NCBI GenBank assembly: GCA_032719365.1
Contig: CM064872.1
Coordinates: 74,712,752 to 74,776,751 of the forward strand
Direction of reading: 5' to 3'
Source of the DNA: Prinsepia uniflora
Lineage: Eukaryota; Streptophyta; Magnoliopsida; Rosales; Rosaceae
DNA: 64,000 bases
In this document: positions 1 through 10,705 of the stretch, piece after piece
Layout: every line of letters begins with the position of its first letter
Numbering within the stretch: position 1 is the first letter of the stretch
Program-made: the position numbers and the translations under genes
The notes under the pieces: generated by a model
What the model was told of the DNA's origin: nothing
The model's input: the letters and a program-made list of their open reading frames with translations, nothing else
Database searches by the model: none

Positions 1-3000
1 TACATCTTTGTACCTCCCGGATGCATAGCATAAGCTGAACTATGGGCCTCTCAAGTATCTCGGCCCGTAACTCTGCCACTGCAAGTACACACAAACGGCC
101 CAACTTCAAAAGTTCTCCATCATCCCGGATGGAGAAATCCTCTCTCCCATCCGCATCGACCTTAATCCTGTAAATATAGAGTATCGAATCCTGAAGTTGT
201 GCTTCGATGATCCGATCAATCAGCACTGGTCATACATGAAAAGCTGGCCAACAAAGCTCCATGCTCATTTGTATCCAAAATAACTCCCGCCTTCCGGAGT
301 TCCACCAGCAAAGGAAGATACACCATCCCCAGGTGTGCAACAGATCCCGCTGACTTCCTGCTGAGTGCATCTGCCACCACATTGGCCTTACCCGGATGGT
401 ACTCAATTGTACAGTCATAATCCTTCAGCAGTTCCAACCATCTTCGTTGTCTCATGTTAAGCTCCTTCTGAGTGAATAGGTACTTTAGGCTCTGGTGGTC
501 GGTGTATATCCGGCACGTAGCGCCGAATAGGTAATGTCTCCAGATTTTTAGAGCATGAACCACCGCTGCCAACTCCAAATCATGGGTTGGGTAGTTCAAC
601 TCATGAGTCTTTAGCTGCCGGGATGCGTAGGCGATAACCTTGCCAGTCTGCATCAACACGCAACCCAAACCTTGTAGTGATGTGTCACTAAAGACCACGA
701 ATTCTCCACTGTCTTCCGGCAATGCAAGGACAGGTGCAGTGGTCAATCGATCCTTCAATTCTTGAAAACTCCAATCACACTGCTCGTCCCAAATAAATTT
801 CACTCCCTTCCGAGTCAGACGAGTCAATGGTGCAACAATTTTGGAGAAACCGTCCACGAATCTCCGGTAGTAACCTGCTAACCCGACAAAACTCCGCACT
901 TCCGTTACTGTTGTCGGTCTAGCCCAGTTAGTCACCGCTTCTGTTTTCTGGGGATCCACGCTAATCCCATCCGTCGATATCACGTGTCCCAGAAAGCCAA
1001 TACTGCTCAGCCAAAACTGACACTTGCTCAGCTTGGCGTACAACTATTCTTGTCTCAGCTTTTCCAACACCAACCGTAGATGTTCCTTATGTGCTCGGGC
1101 ACTCCTCGAGTACACTAAGATATCATCGATGAACACAATCATGAACTTATCCAAGTAGGGTCGAAAAACCCGGTTCATCAGATCCATGAATGCTGCTGGA
1201 GCATTCGTCAAACCAAAAGGCATAACCAGGAACTCGTAGTGTCCGTAACGGGTTCGAAAGGCAGTTTTCGGAATATCCTCCTCCGAAATCCTCAGTTGGT
1301 GATACCCAGACCGCAAATCAATCTTTGAGAAGCACTGTGCTCCCCGCAACTGGTCAAAAAGGTCATCGATCCTAGGTAGAGGATACTGGTTTCTCAGTGT
1401 CACCTTGTTGAGTTGCCGATAGTCAATGCACAAACGGAGACTCCCCTCCTTCTTCTTTACGAACAACACCGGTGCTCCCCACAGTGAAGTACTCGGTCGG
1501 ACGTATCCCAAATCCACCAACTCCTGCAATTGAGTTTTGAGTTCTCTTAACTCGGCTGGCGCCATCCGGTATGGTGCCTGAGATATAGGTCGGGTACCGG
1601 GGAGTAGTTCAATTATAAACTCGATCTCCCGCGATGGCGGTAATCCAGGTAAGTCTTCCGGGAACACATCCGGAAACTCACGTACCACCGGTATCTCGTC
1701 GATACCCGGAGTATCAACCTGATCCGACACGACATGCGCCAGATAACCCTGGCATCCCTTCCGTAGAAGTTTGGTAGCAGTAAGTGAAGAAATCACTTCA
1801 GGAGGCGAACCGTCATGTTCCCCCTGAAAGATAACCTCCGGCAAACCCGGGCTTCGCAGAATCACTTGCTTGTTACAGCAATCGATGAGCGACCCATGCT
1901 CCGATAGCCAATCCATACCCAAAATTACATCAAAGTCGTGGATGTCCAGAATAATTAAGTCCACTGGTAAGTCCACATCCTCAATTCTCACCGGGCACCT
2001 CCGAATCACCTGATTCACAAGGTACACGATGCTCATCGGGGTGCCAACACCCATTTCACAATCTAAGGCTGATACCACACAATCAAGCATACCAGCACAA
2101 CTATTCGAAATAAAAGAATGTGTAGCCCCCGCATCCATCAATACACGTACAAGAAGGTTTAGGATATGTAGTGTACCTGTAACCACGCCTGGGGCAGTCC
2201 TCGCCTGCTGCTGGGTCATTGCAAACACTTGAGCCCTAGGCCCTCCATTTCGTCCGCGTCCGCGCGTGCCACGCCTAGCACCATGGTCACCTCCCTGACC
2301 GCGACCTCCATTAGTATGGGAAGCCGTGCTCTGCACCACACTAGAGCCCCCATCGTCGTTGCTCTTGGACAACAGCGGGCAATCACAGGCATAGTGGCCC
2401 TCTTCTCCGCAAGCAAAGCAGGTTACTGGCCTCGGCCTGTTCGAATGCCCACCAGACGCACCGCTCCATGATGAACGCTGCCCGGAGTTGTATCCTGATC
2501 CTCTGCCCTGAGAACCTCCACGTCGACCTGACCAGCCACGACCCTTGAAGGATGAGGGCGCTCCCCTGTAGCCTCTTCCCTTGTTGTTCTTCTGGCCCGT
2601 TGGCCCACGGTGTGGGCGATCCTGTCATTGTCCCTCGCTCGAAGGCTGTCGTGTCTGGTGTACCGCCAGACTGGCCACGACACGCACCGCAGCGTCGACC
2701 ATATCTCTCAGAGAAGCATGAGTAGTAGCAGTCACACTTGCCCGGATCTCCCCTCGGAGTCCAAACTCAAACCTTTGGCATTTGTCCTCCTCCGTGCTCA
2801 CGAATGATGCAGCGAACCGGGATAGTTTTCCGAAAGTCTGCTCGTAGTCCGCAACGGACATATCCCCCTGCTCCAGCCGCAGGAACTCTGCCTCCCGTGC
2901 CGCGCGAAACGATCGCGGGTAGTATTGGTCCAGAAATCGGGAACGGAAAGCTTCCCAAGTAGTGGTATGGATAGACCATCCAGACATTTCAAGGTCGTGC

Positions 3001-3248
3001 CACCACTAGTAGGCTCCTCCTCCCAGTAAGAAGGCCGCCAAGGTCACCCGTTCGCCCGGAGGGCAGTGCATCACCGTGAAGATCCTTTCCGATTTGGTGA
3101 TCCAGTCATGAGCATCTTCGGGGTTCGATCCCCCGTTGAAAGGTGTGGCTCCCAGACGTTGAGCCCGCTCAATGCTTGCGCATTCCATTTCCCTTTCCAG
3201 ATCCTCGTCAGTTCGTGTATGAGGAATCCTCCTTGGAGGCATAACCAA
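1..3248 (-). pseudogene. Decayed Tekay-like Ty3/gypsy gag-pol (5' part, runs off window start)
   Basis: Minus-strand polyprotein of a chromovirus-type LTR retrotransposon. In order: gag (3248 to about 2430), a CX2CX4HX4C zinc knuckle (CFACGEEGHYACDC, about 2387-2428), an aspartic protease with a DAGA core (about 2150-2135), reverse transcriptase with the catalytic FIDD motif (about 1125), and RNase H with TDHQSLKYL (about 510). From 3248 down to 216 the gag, zinc-knuckle and pol blocks share one reading frame, broken by stops near 3005, 2623 and 1044. After 216 the start of integrase continues in another frame, which implies a small indel. The stops near 2623 and 1044 fit C-to-T changes on the coding strand. 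The element cannot make a full polyprotein. The start was chosen at the Met before PPRR, just inside the PBS. Tekay assignment rests on the LTR length (2.86 kb), the Met-type PBS and the RT/RNase H motifs; another chromovirus lineage is possible. Confidence 0.88.
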
Positions 3249-3340
3249 CTGTCAAGAGGCATAGATCAGTTAACATTATCCTTAAACTCGAAAAGTAACT
3301 AGTACTAATCGCTAGTCTAGCATGCTGACCACAACCTAGT

Positions 3341-3352
3341 GCTCTGATACCA
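3341..3352 (-). other. Primer-binding site (initiator tRNA-Met type)
   Basis: The minus strand reads TGGTATCAGAGC three bases after the LTR end. This is the usual plant PBS complementary to the 3' end of initiator tRNA-Met. It fixes the element's orientation and its 5' LTR boundary. Confidence 0.9.
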
Positions 3353-3860
3353 AGCTGACAGGACCCGCCCCGATCGCACAGGGACCACAAGGGGACGTGC
3401 CCTGCTCCCGTCTGACACCCAAAATTTATACCAATTTTAACCTCAAAACATCCAATGCATAAATAACCAAATTAAAGTTATACATTAAATCCGAATTAAA
3501 TAGATGTCAGACAAGGGATGAAATCCAAAATTACAAGTTGCGAGCACGACTCTAGAATAAACCTGCGGGTAAACCACCCAACAGGGGTTCAGGTACGCAG
3601 AAGTAGATCTATGCCTCAGCCTCAGGTTCCTCCTCTACCTCAGTAGCACGACCTGGAGGGTTTACCAAAACAATAAGGGTGAGTGGGCCGAAACTCAAAG
3701 TTTATAAAATCGTTTAATAAGTAAAACATATAATTTACCCCTCCGTTTTCCAAACATGCATGCATCAGAATTTAAAACCATAAATCGTATAATATGAACC
3801 ATAAGGCATGTAATAAAATCATAACATAATGATAGTCACTGCACTATACACTCCAATCCT

Positions 3861-4002
3861 GACATCCCCGACGTCCAATAAGGTCACAGTCTCAAGGCTA
3901 CGCGTGCCACTCGGGTCTCAATTTCGAGTCCAATCCCCGAACCCCGTCCGGGTACGGCATCTCAAATGCCTAGCGTCCTAAACGCTCGACGTCCCTGACG
4001 TC
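3861..4002 (-). other. Array of 15-nt hairpin modules inside the LTR
   Basis: Three perfect hairpins follow each other at an exact 16-nt period: GGCAT-ctcaa-ATGCC (3956-3970), AGCGT-cctaa-ACGCT (3972-3986) and GACGT-ccctg-ACGTC (3988-4002). A related module with one mismatch, GACAT-ccccg-ACGTC, starts at 3861. The stem sequence differs in every module while pairing is kept. The function is unknown. Confidence 0.75.
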
Positions 4003-4712
4003 AAATAAGCAATCCTGCTCCTGAGTCATTTTACGGTCCGGTTCCTCCGTAGAATGACCCCTCGCAGGCAATGCGCTATGACCACTCCGGGGTACCACAT
4101 CCGGAGGAGACAGTATCATAAGAAAGGATCTATACAGTGCAGTAAAAAATACATTTTATTGATATCCACATGCAAAACATATATATATACGTAGATAAAA
4201 TCCAAACCAATCTTTAAGTTTCATAGGACGGGTCTCAAACCCAAATACCGTGAAACGTGCCATAACCACAATTTCAATATCCTCAAAACCGTTTCATGAT
4301 TCCAACATGTGAATATATAAGTAAATCGGAAAACATTTAAGCATGCAAGTGTTTAATGAAATCGGGCCCACTCACAGTACAATCCTGCTGAAAACCGAAC
4401 GTATACCCTCGACCTGGTACAATTGTACAATCCCTGTCATGTCCAAAGTATACGTAAAGGTCAATATAAACCCCTAACATTCAACCATGAAACCCTAGAC
4501 TGAAACCGGCCCGGAAAAGCCGCCCGAACGTGCTTCCCGAGGCAATAAACCTTATTTTGACCAACTTAATGATCTACGATCGACCCGAAACCACCGCCAT
4601 TAGATCCGAATCGTTGAAACCTAAAGTATGGTGGTGGTTCCACCAAAAGTACTGTTCACACGTGCCCACACGCGCTGGTCAACGCCCTAGTCAACGCAGG
4701 AACAGTTTCTGC

Positions 4713-4928
4713 TGACGTCATCGCTGACGTCACTGTTGACGTCATCGCTGACATCAGCATGACGTCATCTGACAGCTGTCAGGTCTGACATGTCAGACTC
4801 TGATAGGTGCCACGTGTCAACACCCGATTAGTCCACATCACTGATCTATCAGTCCACGTGTCAGATTTGACATGTGCCACGTGTGAGCACGACACTGGTC
4901 CACGTCACTGACATGTCAGTGACACGTG
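4713..4928. promoter_or_regulatory. Cluster of bZIP-type palindromes in the LTR
   Basis: Four perfect TGACGTCA palindromes lie at 4713, 4725, 4737 and 4760. Four CACGTG (G-box) cores lie at 4811, 4855, 4878 and 4923. Plant TGA/bZIP and G-box factors bind such sites. They lie downstream of the only TATA-like box I see in this LTR, so a regulatory role is inference. Many short TGACATGTCA-like repeats here could also be simple local duplication. Confidence 0.45.
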
Positions 4929-6218
4929 GCAGTCCCTGATTGGGCCACGTCACTGACATGTCAGTGCTGACTGTGCACTGACATGTGACATGTGTCGTCC
5001 GAAGAATGGTCCACGTCACCTGACAAGTCTGACAAGGTGCCACGTCATCACCCCTGTCCTCCAGACGGGTCGACCCGTTCTCTGCAACTGGGTCGATCAG
5101 ACCCGCGATCTGACCCGGTCACCATTTCTTCAATTCTCAACCATTTTCGTTCTAGTTTGTTCCTACATGCTCGTCTCAATCCCAGAAATGGTTCTATCTA
5201 ATTAAAAACATTAAACAAGGATTGAATCGAAGACTTATCTCGATGAACAGACCCGGTTCTCTCGTCGCCGTTCACACCCTGTTCAGGCCACCACTGGTCG
5301 CGAAATCGAGCCCTATAGGTTCCTAACAGTCCATAGAATCGAATAGGATTAATAGAAAACAAAGATACACGTTGAAATTCAAGCTTCCATTCCTGAGTTT
5401 TTTTGACAGTTTTCGGGTTAGCACAGCTTACCCTGCCGCCGTTTGCCGCCGTTCACCGCCGTCCCTCAGAGTCTCACCAGCTCAGTCCAGCAACACACAA
5501 AGCAAGAATCAGGGTGGTACGCAGGTGTGATGGTAGTATGGGCAGTATGTGTGTGTCGGGTAGGAAAATATATATAGAATGGAGGGAAAGGAAATGGACG
5601 GTCCAGATTTAATCTGAGAGATGAGATCAAGGGCTGAGAGGAAATCAGGGAACTTTTAATGAGTGGCTAGGATTAAAAGTTGGTTTTAATGCTATTTAAT
5701 CCCATAGTGGATCTGATCCAATCTATCCAATGGATGAGTGACACTTGTCACTCATCTAGGTGTCCTCCAATCATAACATCAGAATAAAATATTCGACACG
5801 ATTACCGAGACACGAAACTCCCGAATTCACGTTTCTGATCATAACTTCCTCGTACGAAGTCCGATTTCGGCGTGCCGCCCGTCTACGGGCTCAGGGTATC
5901 GAGACCTACCTAACGGTCCTTGAGTCATGTGAGAATTAGTTTCCAAACGAAAAGTCAACATTTTCGCCCCAAAAGTCCAAATTACGGTAATGCTCCTGAA
6001 CTTCCGATAGTCATAACTTTTTCCCTGATCGTCCGAATTGGACGTGCCACCTGCCTATGGACTCGTGACATCCCGAACTACGTCACGGCCATTGGTCAAA
6101 GTTCATTTGACCCACAAATCAAAAAGTCAACAATTTGCCATACCATTCACAAGGGTAAAAAAGTCAATTCATACATTAAATTACAATATTAAAATCCTCG
6201 AATTTTCGGGGTGTTACA

Positions 6219-6647
6219 TTAGTCCCGTTTGATTGTTTGAATCGTCATAATATTTTATTTTCAGTTAAGTTACTTGATAGTAGAATTATGGTTGCTTTAG
6301 ACACTTTGAGTTTGAACACTTTCTTAATTTTCAATAGAAATTGAATATAGAGTTTTGATTTTGGGAATTTGAGGATTATATATATATATATTAGTTTTGA
6401 AAATTTGAAATTTTGAATGTTGAAATTATGATTTTTATAGGAATAATTGATTCAAGATTATGACTATGATGATTGCATTTATGTAACAGTTGCTATTGTG
6501 GGAAGCAAAGTTAGTACGTCTCCCTCGACTATGTGTATCTTTTATATTTATTAATAATATTCACTCGTACTGTTGAGTTTCTTTTTTATTTTTTATTTTT
6601 ACAACTAATAGGCCGGTAATTTTAGCCCATCCTAAAATTGAATTTAG
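6219..6647. other. Host flank with an exon-like fragment matching 20931-21118 in inverted orientation
   Basis: AT-rich host DNA between the Tekay LTR and the receptor-kinase pseudogene. Positions 6335-6510 match the reverse complement of about 20931-21118. The shared block has an intron-like T/A-rich part, an AG acceptor (6439-6440), and then a coding-like segment reading DYDYDDC...VAIVGSKV, with one stop in the second codon. The parent gene is not recognised. Confidence 0.5.
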
Positions 6648-7045
6648 GTGTCGTCCCTATTGTATCTACATTTGAGTTCATCTTCAAATCTTGATTTTGT
6701 TTCTACTAGCTCAGATGAAGCAGAGGCTCTCCTGAAATGGAAAGCTAGCTTCCAAAATAAAACCCGAAAAAATCTAACCTCATGGAGTAATTATACTCCC
6801 AGCAATCCAAAGAAAATCCAAGCCAATGCACTTGGACTGGTATTTCATGCAACACGGAGGCAAGTGTCAGTAGGATTAACCTTACTAATTTTGGTTTAAA
6901 AGGTATGCTATAGGAATTTTCATTCTTACCCTTTCGTAATCTTTTATATCTTGATCATGGAATGAACAAAATTTTCGGTTCCATCCCACCTCAAATTAGT
7001 TCCCTCTCCAAACTCATCTATCTTGATTTTTCTGACAACTATTGG
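6648..7045 (+). pseudogene. LRR receptor kinase pseudogene, piece 1 (N-terminus and first LRRs)
   Basis: Reads a signal-peptide-like stretch and then EAEALLKWKASFQNKT, the N-terminal cap typical of LRR-XII/MIK2-like (At4g08850-type) receptor kinases. After a frameshift near 6840 it resumes as NLTNFGLKGML and then MNKIFGSIPPQISSLSKLIY, typical plant LRR text. A stop follows GML. A functional protein would be a plasma-membrane receptor with extracellular LRRs and a cytoplasmic kinase. Homology ends near 7045, where unrelated DNA begins. Pieces 2-4 downstream have the same orientation and the expected order, so I infer a single disrupted gene. Confidence 0.8.
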
Positions 7046-7645
7046 AATTCAGAGAAGCTCGAGATTCAGGCTAGCAAATTAGGTATGGTTCTCAACTCAA
7101 CCAAACACAAATCACACACTAGCCGAACCAATTTGAATCGAGATTAGCTTGTGACTAGACTAGGATCTCTGGTAGTTTTGGTGTATGTTTGTGTGATTAA
7201 CGGATGAAAATGATGATGATTGATGAGTGAGTGTTATCACTCAACACTGATGCCCTCTACCTGTTTGATGAAATGCCCTCACACGGTTTCTGAAAAATTT
7301 TCTCACTCAATTCTCTCTGAATCTTCATTGTTTCATTGATTAATTGTTTTTTTTTGGATGACTTTGGAGTATACATACATGCACCTCACTCGTACACACA
7401 CACTCCACACATGTTAGATGCACTCACACTACATCCAATACTTGGCTGCCACATACTTAGGCAGTTTCAAGTAATTCTTGCTTAACAAGAAAACTCACAC
7501 TCTCTCTGTTTTCTGTTAGAGCTGTACTTTCCAGCTCACACACTCACACTTAACTGTCTATCACCTTTTAGAATAAATGCCTAGCTGTCAAGTGATGCCA
7601 TCTCAGCTTCCATGTGGACAGCTTAGTCACCAACAACAACCATTT
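7046..7645. other. Unidentified insertion between LRR pieces
   Basis: About 600 bp of CA/CT-rich DNA with no LRR coding sequence separates pieces 1 and 2. It has no clear terminal repeats, LTR ends or ORF. It may be a decayed mobile element or an old intron-like replacement. Confidence 0.35.
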
Positions 7646-7659
7646 GTCTAGAAAATTCC

Positions 7660-8120
7660 TCCAGAAACCAGTCTACTATCAAATCTTATCGATCTCTTCC
7701 TCATTAGTAATCAAATTACTCGCACTCTTCCGAAAGAGATTGGCAACATGACATCTCTTGTTGATATAAAGCTAAATTATAATCGACTCAGTGGTTCGAT
7801 TGCCATTTCATATGGTAACTTGAGCATCTTGAGAAACTTAGCACTCCAAAACAACCAACTTTCTGGTTCCATACCTCAAGAGATAGGGAAACTCAAGAAT
7901 TTGATTGCATTGCAACTCCAAAACAACAATTTTCTGGTTGTTTGCCTTAAAATATTTTCGAAGGTGGATCACTGAAATATTTTTCTGTGGGCCGCAACCA
8001 TTCGATAGGTCCACTCCCCAAAAGCTTGAAAACATGTAAGAGCTTACTCAGAATCTTCTTTGAAAGGAGTATTCAGAGGCAATTTATCCCAAAACTTTGG
8101 TGCATATCCTAATCATACAT
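7660..8120 (+). pseudogene. LRR receptor kinase pseudogene, piece 2 (middle LRRs)
   Basis: Encodes consecutive 24-residue LRRs, for example NQITRTLPKEIGNMTSLVDI and NNQLSGSIPQEIGKLKNLIA, followed after a frameshift near 7950 by SVGRNHSIGPLPKSLKTCKS. These motifs are typical of the ectodomain of MIK2-like receptor kinases. The reading ends at about 8120, where copia-derived DNA starts, and TACAT just before that point may be a target-site remnant. The frame has several breaks, so it cannot be functional. Confidence 0.82.
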
Positions 8121-8330
8121 TGTAGCACTAAACCTGGTGGCCCCGTGATCGAAGGGAAAAGATGAGCAAATGCATATGAGTCGAATCATGACATCTTCAG
8201 AATGCATTATTAATTGGATGACATTACCAAAAGTATGCCTCATTAAAACCTAACTAAGTAACAAAATCCAATGGAACAAAATAACCATGGTCGTAGGACA
8301 AAATAGTACATAATGATCTTATGAGTATGA

Positions 8331-8444
8331 CTTCAGGATACTCAATATACTTTAGGATACTTGGTATACTCCAAGATACCCAGTATACTTCGGGATACTT
8401 AGTATGCTTCAGAATACTTAGTATGCTTCAGGATACTCTCCCTG
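8331..8444 (-). repeat. 19-bp tandem repeat, six units
   Basis: Six consecutive 19-bp units begin at 8331, with a consensus close to CTTCAGGATACTTAGTATA on plus; the last unit is degraded. The repeat lies between the RNase H remnant and the 3' end of copia element 1, the usual place for an element's non-coding 3' region. Confidence 0.85.
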
Positions 8445-9607
8445 ATATTGGCTCCCCCTGAAAATTAAGAACTAAATAGATCAACCGATCTACGCGAGCC
8501 ATACCATGAACATGTTGCTAGAATGTTGCATTAGGTAATGACTTGTTGTTGTCTTCTATAATGAAACCAGTTCTCATCTGCTCAATGCGGGCAGTATTAT
8601 CTACATAGATAATTGTCGGTTCATTATTCATGGAATGCAGTCCACGATTACTTTGAATATGCCCCGTAATGACTGAGCCATATTCATTCATGAACTACTT
8701 TGAAAATAGTTCTAATTTATGCATGATTCGAAGACGTAGTAACAAGAGTTTGTTTGGATGACCTCCAAGATATTGATGTATTCCCAATGGTAAAGACATA
8801 ACCAGTTTGGGAATGCGCCTATGTGAATCTGATGGGTAACCTGCGTCAGTATACCCAATAAGTCAATGCATCAATTCGAGGATTAAGAGGGATTGATTCA
8901 TTCCTCAATGCATAGGGATAGAATAAGCCCATATCCAGTGTATCGCTGAGGTATCGAATAATGTCTTTTATGCCATTCCAGTGGTGGCGTGTTGACATGG
9001 GGCTAAATCTAGCTAGAAAATTCACAACGAATGAAATGTCTGATCTAGTGTATTGAGTTAAGTAATGCGCTTATTGCACTTAGATATGGATTTTTTGGCC
9101 TCAATATCTCTTCGTTATTGTCTACTAAATGAAAAAGGGTCCTTCTTAGAATCTAGACTACGTATGATCATGGGTGTGCTTGAAGATTTAGCTTTATTCT
9201 CATTAAAGCGTCTCAACATCTTCTGGATATAATCTCAACATCTTCTGGATGTAATTCGATTGATAGATTAAAATTACGTTTACATGGTGCTTAAGCTCTA
9301 GGTCGAGATAGAATTTCGTTCTTCTAAGATCCTTCATTTCAAATTCCAAGTTCAGGTGCTTAGCAGTTTCTTTAGTCTCTTATAGAGTACTAATCAATAG
9401 AAAACATGAAACTTGTTATCTTAATAAAACACGCATGGGTATACTTCATTATTCTCATATCCCACTCTGATCAAATACTCACTTAGACGGTTATACCACA
9501 TCCATTTGGATTGTTTCAATTCATAAAGTAAGCGCCTCAAACGAGTAGACAACGTGTTTCGTGATCTGGAACTATTTGCATTAGATATCTTAAGTCCTTT
9601 AAGAACT

Positions 9608-9628
9608 TATATATATATATATATATAT
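9608..9628. repeat. (TA)n microsatellite in copia RT
   Basis: About ten TA units sit inside the RT remnant of copia element 1, at the point where the related copy at 41.9 kb reads an isoleucine/tyrosine-rich stretch. The repeat probably grew from a short AT-rich coding stretch after the element died. Confidence 0.8.
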
Positions 9629-9857
9629 CTTTATCCAGATCCCCATAGAGATAAGCTTTAACCATATCTATAAGATGCATAATCATTTTTTCAAAAATTA
9701 CCAAACTGATAAGGTTGCAAAACGTTATGACATCCATTACGGAAGAATACGTCTCATCATAATCAGTCCCACGACATTGAGAAATCCGTGAGCCATTAAA
9801 TGGAGTTGTATATCTCACATTCTCATCTTTCTCATTACGCTTCCTTACAACTACCCA

Positions 9858-10276
9858 TGTAAGACCCGGTCTTGGAAGCAAGAACGGTGAGCAAGACCCG
9901 GGAGCTTGAGAAGCAAGAACGGTGAGCAAGACCCGTGAGCTTGAGAAACAAGAATGGTGAGCAAGACCCGTGAGCTTGGAAAGGTAAGATCGGTGAATGA
10001 TCCCACATCGCTCGGGGAGGGAAAGGTGAAGTACCTTATATGTGTGGGCACGTATCTATCTAACACAAGGGCTTTTGGGAGCTCAGTGGCTTTGGAGGTG
10101 GAGGTGGAGGTGGAGGGGGGGGGGGAGATTGGAACCCCAAAGTTAAGTAAGTTGAGGCTGGTTCAATCCCATGATGGGTGACCTAATGGGAAGTTGCACG
10201 TGAGCTCCCGAAAACAAAACCGTGAGGGCTGGGCCCAAAGTGGACAATATTGTGTTAGATGGGCCGGGTTGTGACA
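9858..10276 (+). repeat. TRIM 5' LTR with 5S-like block
   Basis: 419 bp, TG...CA. The 5S-like block lies at about 10138-10200: a box A-like AGTTAAGTAA at 10141, then a box C-like GATGGGTGACC at 10173-10183, then GGGAAGTTGCACGTGAG. It contains a tandem duplication of the GAGCAAGACCCGTGAGCTTG unit. Confidence 0.83.
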
Positions 10277-10346
10277 TAATGGTATCAGAGCCGGACCCTG
10301 ACCGGAAATGTGCTAGCGAGGACGCTAGGCCCCAAGGGGGGTGGAT

Positions 10347-10705
10347 TGTAAGACCCGGTCTTGGAAGCAAGAATGGTGAGCAAGACCCGTGAGCTTGAGA
10401 AGCAAGAACGGTGAGCAAGACCCATGAGCTTGGAAAGGTAACATCGGTGAATGATCCCACATCGCTCGGGGGGAGGGGAAGGTGAAGTACCTTATATGTG
10501 TGGGCACATATATATCTAACACAAGGCCTTTTGGGAGCTCAGTGGCTTTGGGGGGGATTGGAACCACAAAGTTAAGCGAGTTGAGGTTGGTGCAATCCCA
10601 TGATGGGTGACCTACTGGGAAGTTGCACGTGAGCTCCCGAAAACAAAACCGTGAGGGCTGGACCCAAAGCGGACAATATTTTGTTAGATGGGCCGGGTCG
10701 TGAAA
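10347..10705 (+). repeat. TRIM 3' LTR with 5S-like block
   Basis: 359 bp. Its 5S-like block (about 10569-10630) is closer to canonical 5S than the one in LTR1: AGTTAAGCGAG, then GATGGGTGACC at 10602-10612, then TACTGGGAAGT. It is followed directly by the ACCCA target repeat. Confidence 0.83.

Larger units (their letters stand above)
3356..6218 (-). repeat. 5' LTR of the Tekay-like element (2863 bp)
   Basis: The left edge (TGACAGGACCC on plus) abuts the PBS. The right edge reads GGGTGTTACA on plus, so on the minus strand the LTR begins TGTAACACCCC and ends CCTGTCA, a proper TG...CA pair. The 5 bases beyond it are TTAGT; the partner duplication lies outside the window. It carries a hairpin array (3861-4002), a cluster of TGACGTCA and CACGTG sites (4713-4928) and a possible minus-strand TATA box near 5569-5576. 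Small ORFs inside it show no recognisable protein. Confidence 0.87.
9858..10705 (+). mobile_element. Complete Cassandra-like TRIM with 5S-derived LTRs
   Basis: A complete small LTR element of 848 bp. LTR1 (9858-10276) and LTR2 (10347-10705) both start TGTAAGACCCGGTCTTGG. The internal part is only 70 bp and holds a Met-type PBS (TGGTATCAGAGC, 10280-10291) and a purine-rich tract (AAGGGGGGTGGA, about 10334-10345) just before LTR2. The direct target repeat ACCCA flanks it at 9853-9857 and 10706-10710, inside copia element 1. Both LTRs carry 5S rRNA-like pol III motifs (AGTTAAGC and GATGGGTGACC), the hallmark of Cassandra TRIMs. LTR1 has an extra unit of about 36 bp and a GGAGGT microsatellite. 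LTR2 ends GTGAAA instead of GTGACA. It has no coding capacity and would need proteins from another element. Confidence 0.85.

Noticed and set aside
3341..3352. tRNA-like sequence TGGTATCAGAGC as part of a tRNA gene (also at 10280)
   Set aside because: Only the 12-nt PBS is present next to LTR ends; there is no tRNA body.
3956..4002. CRISPR-like repeat array
   Set aside because: Modules have no constant repeat or unique spacers; this is a plant LTR.
10138..10205. Possible 5S rRNA gene
   Set aside because: Only the internal control motifs resemble 5S. The block sits inside TRIM LTRs and is too diverged to be a functional 5S gene.
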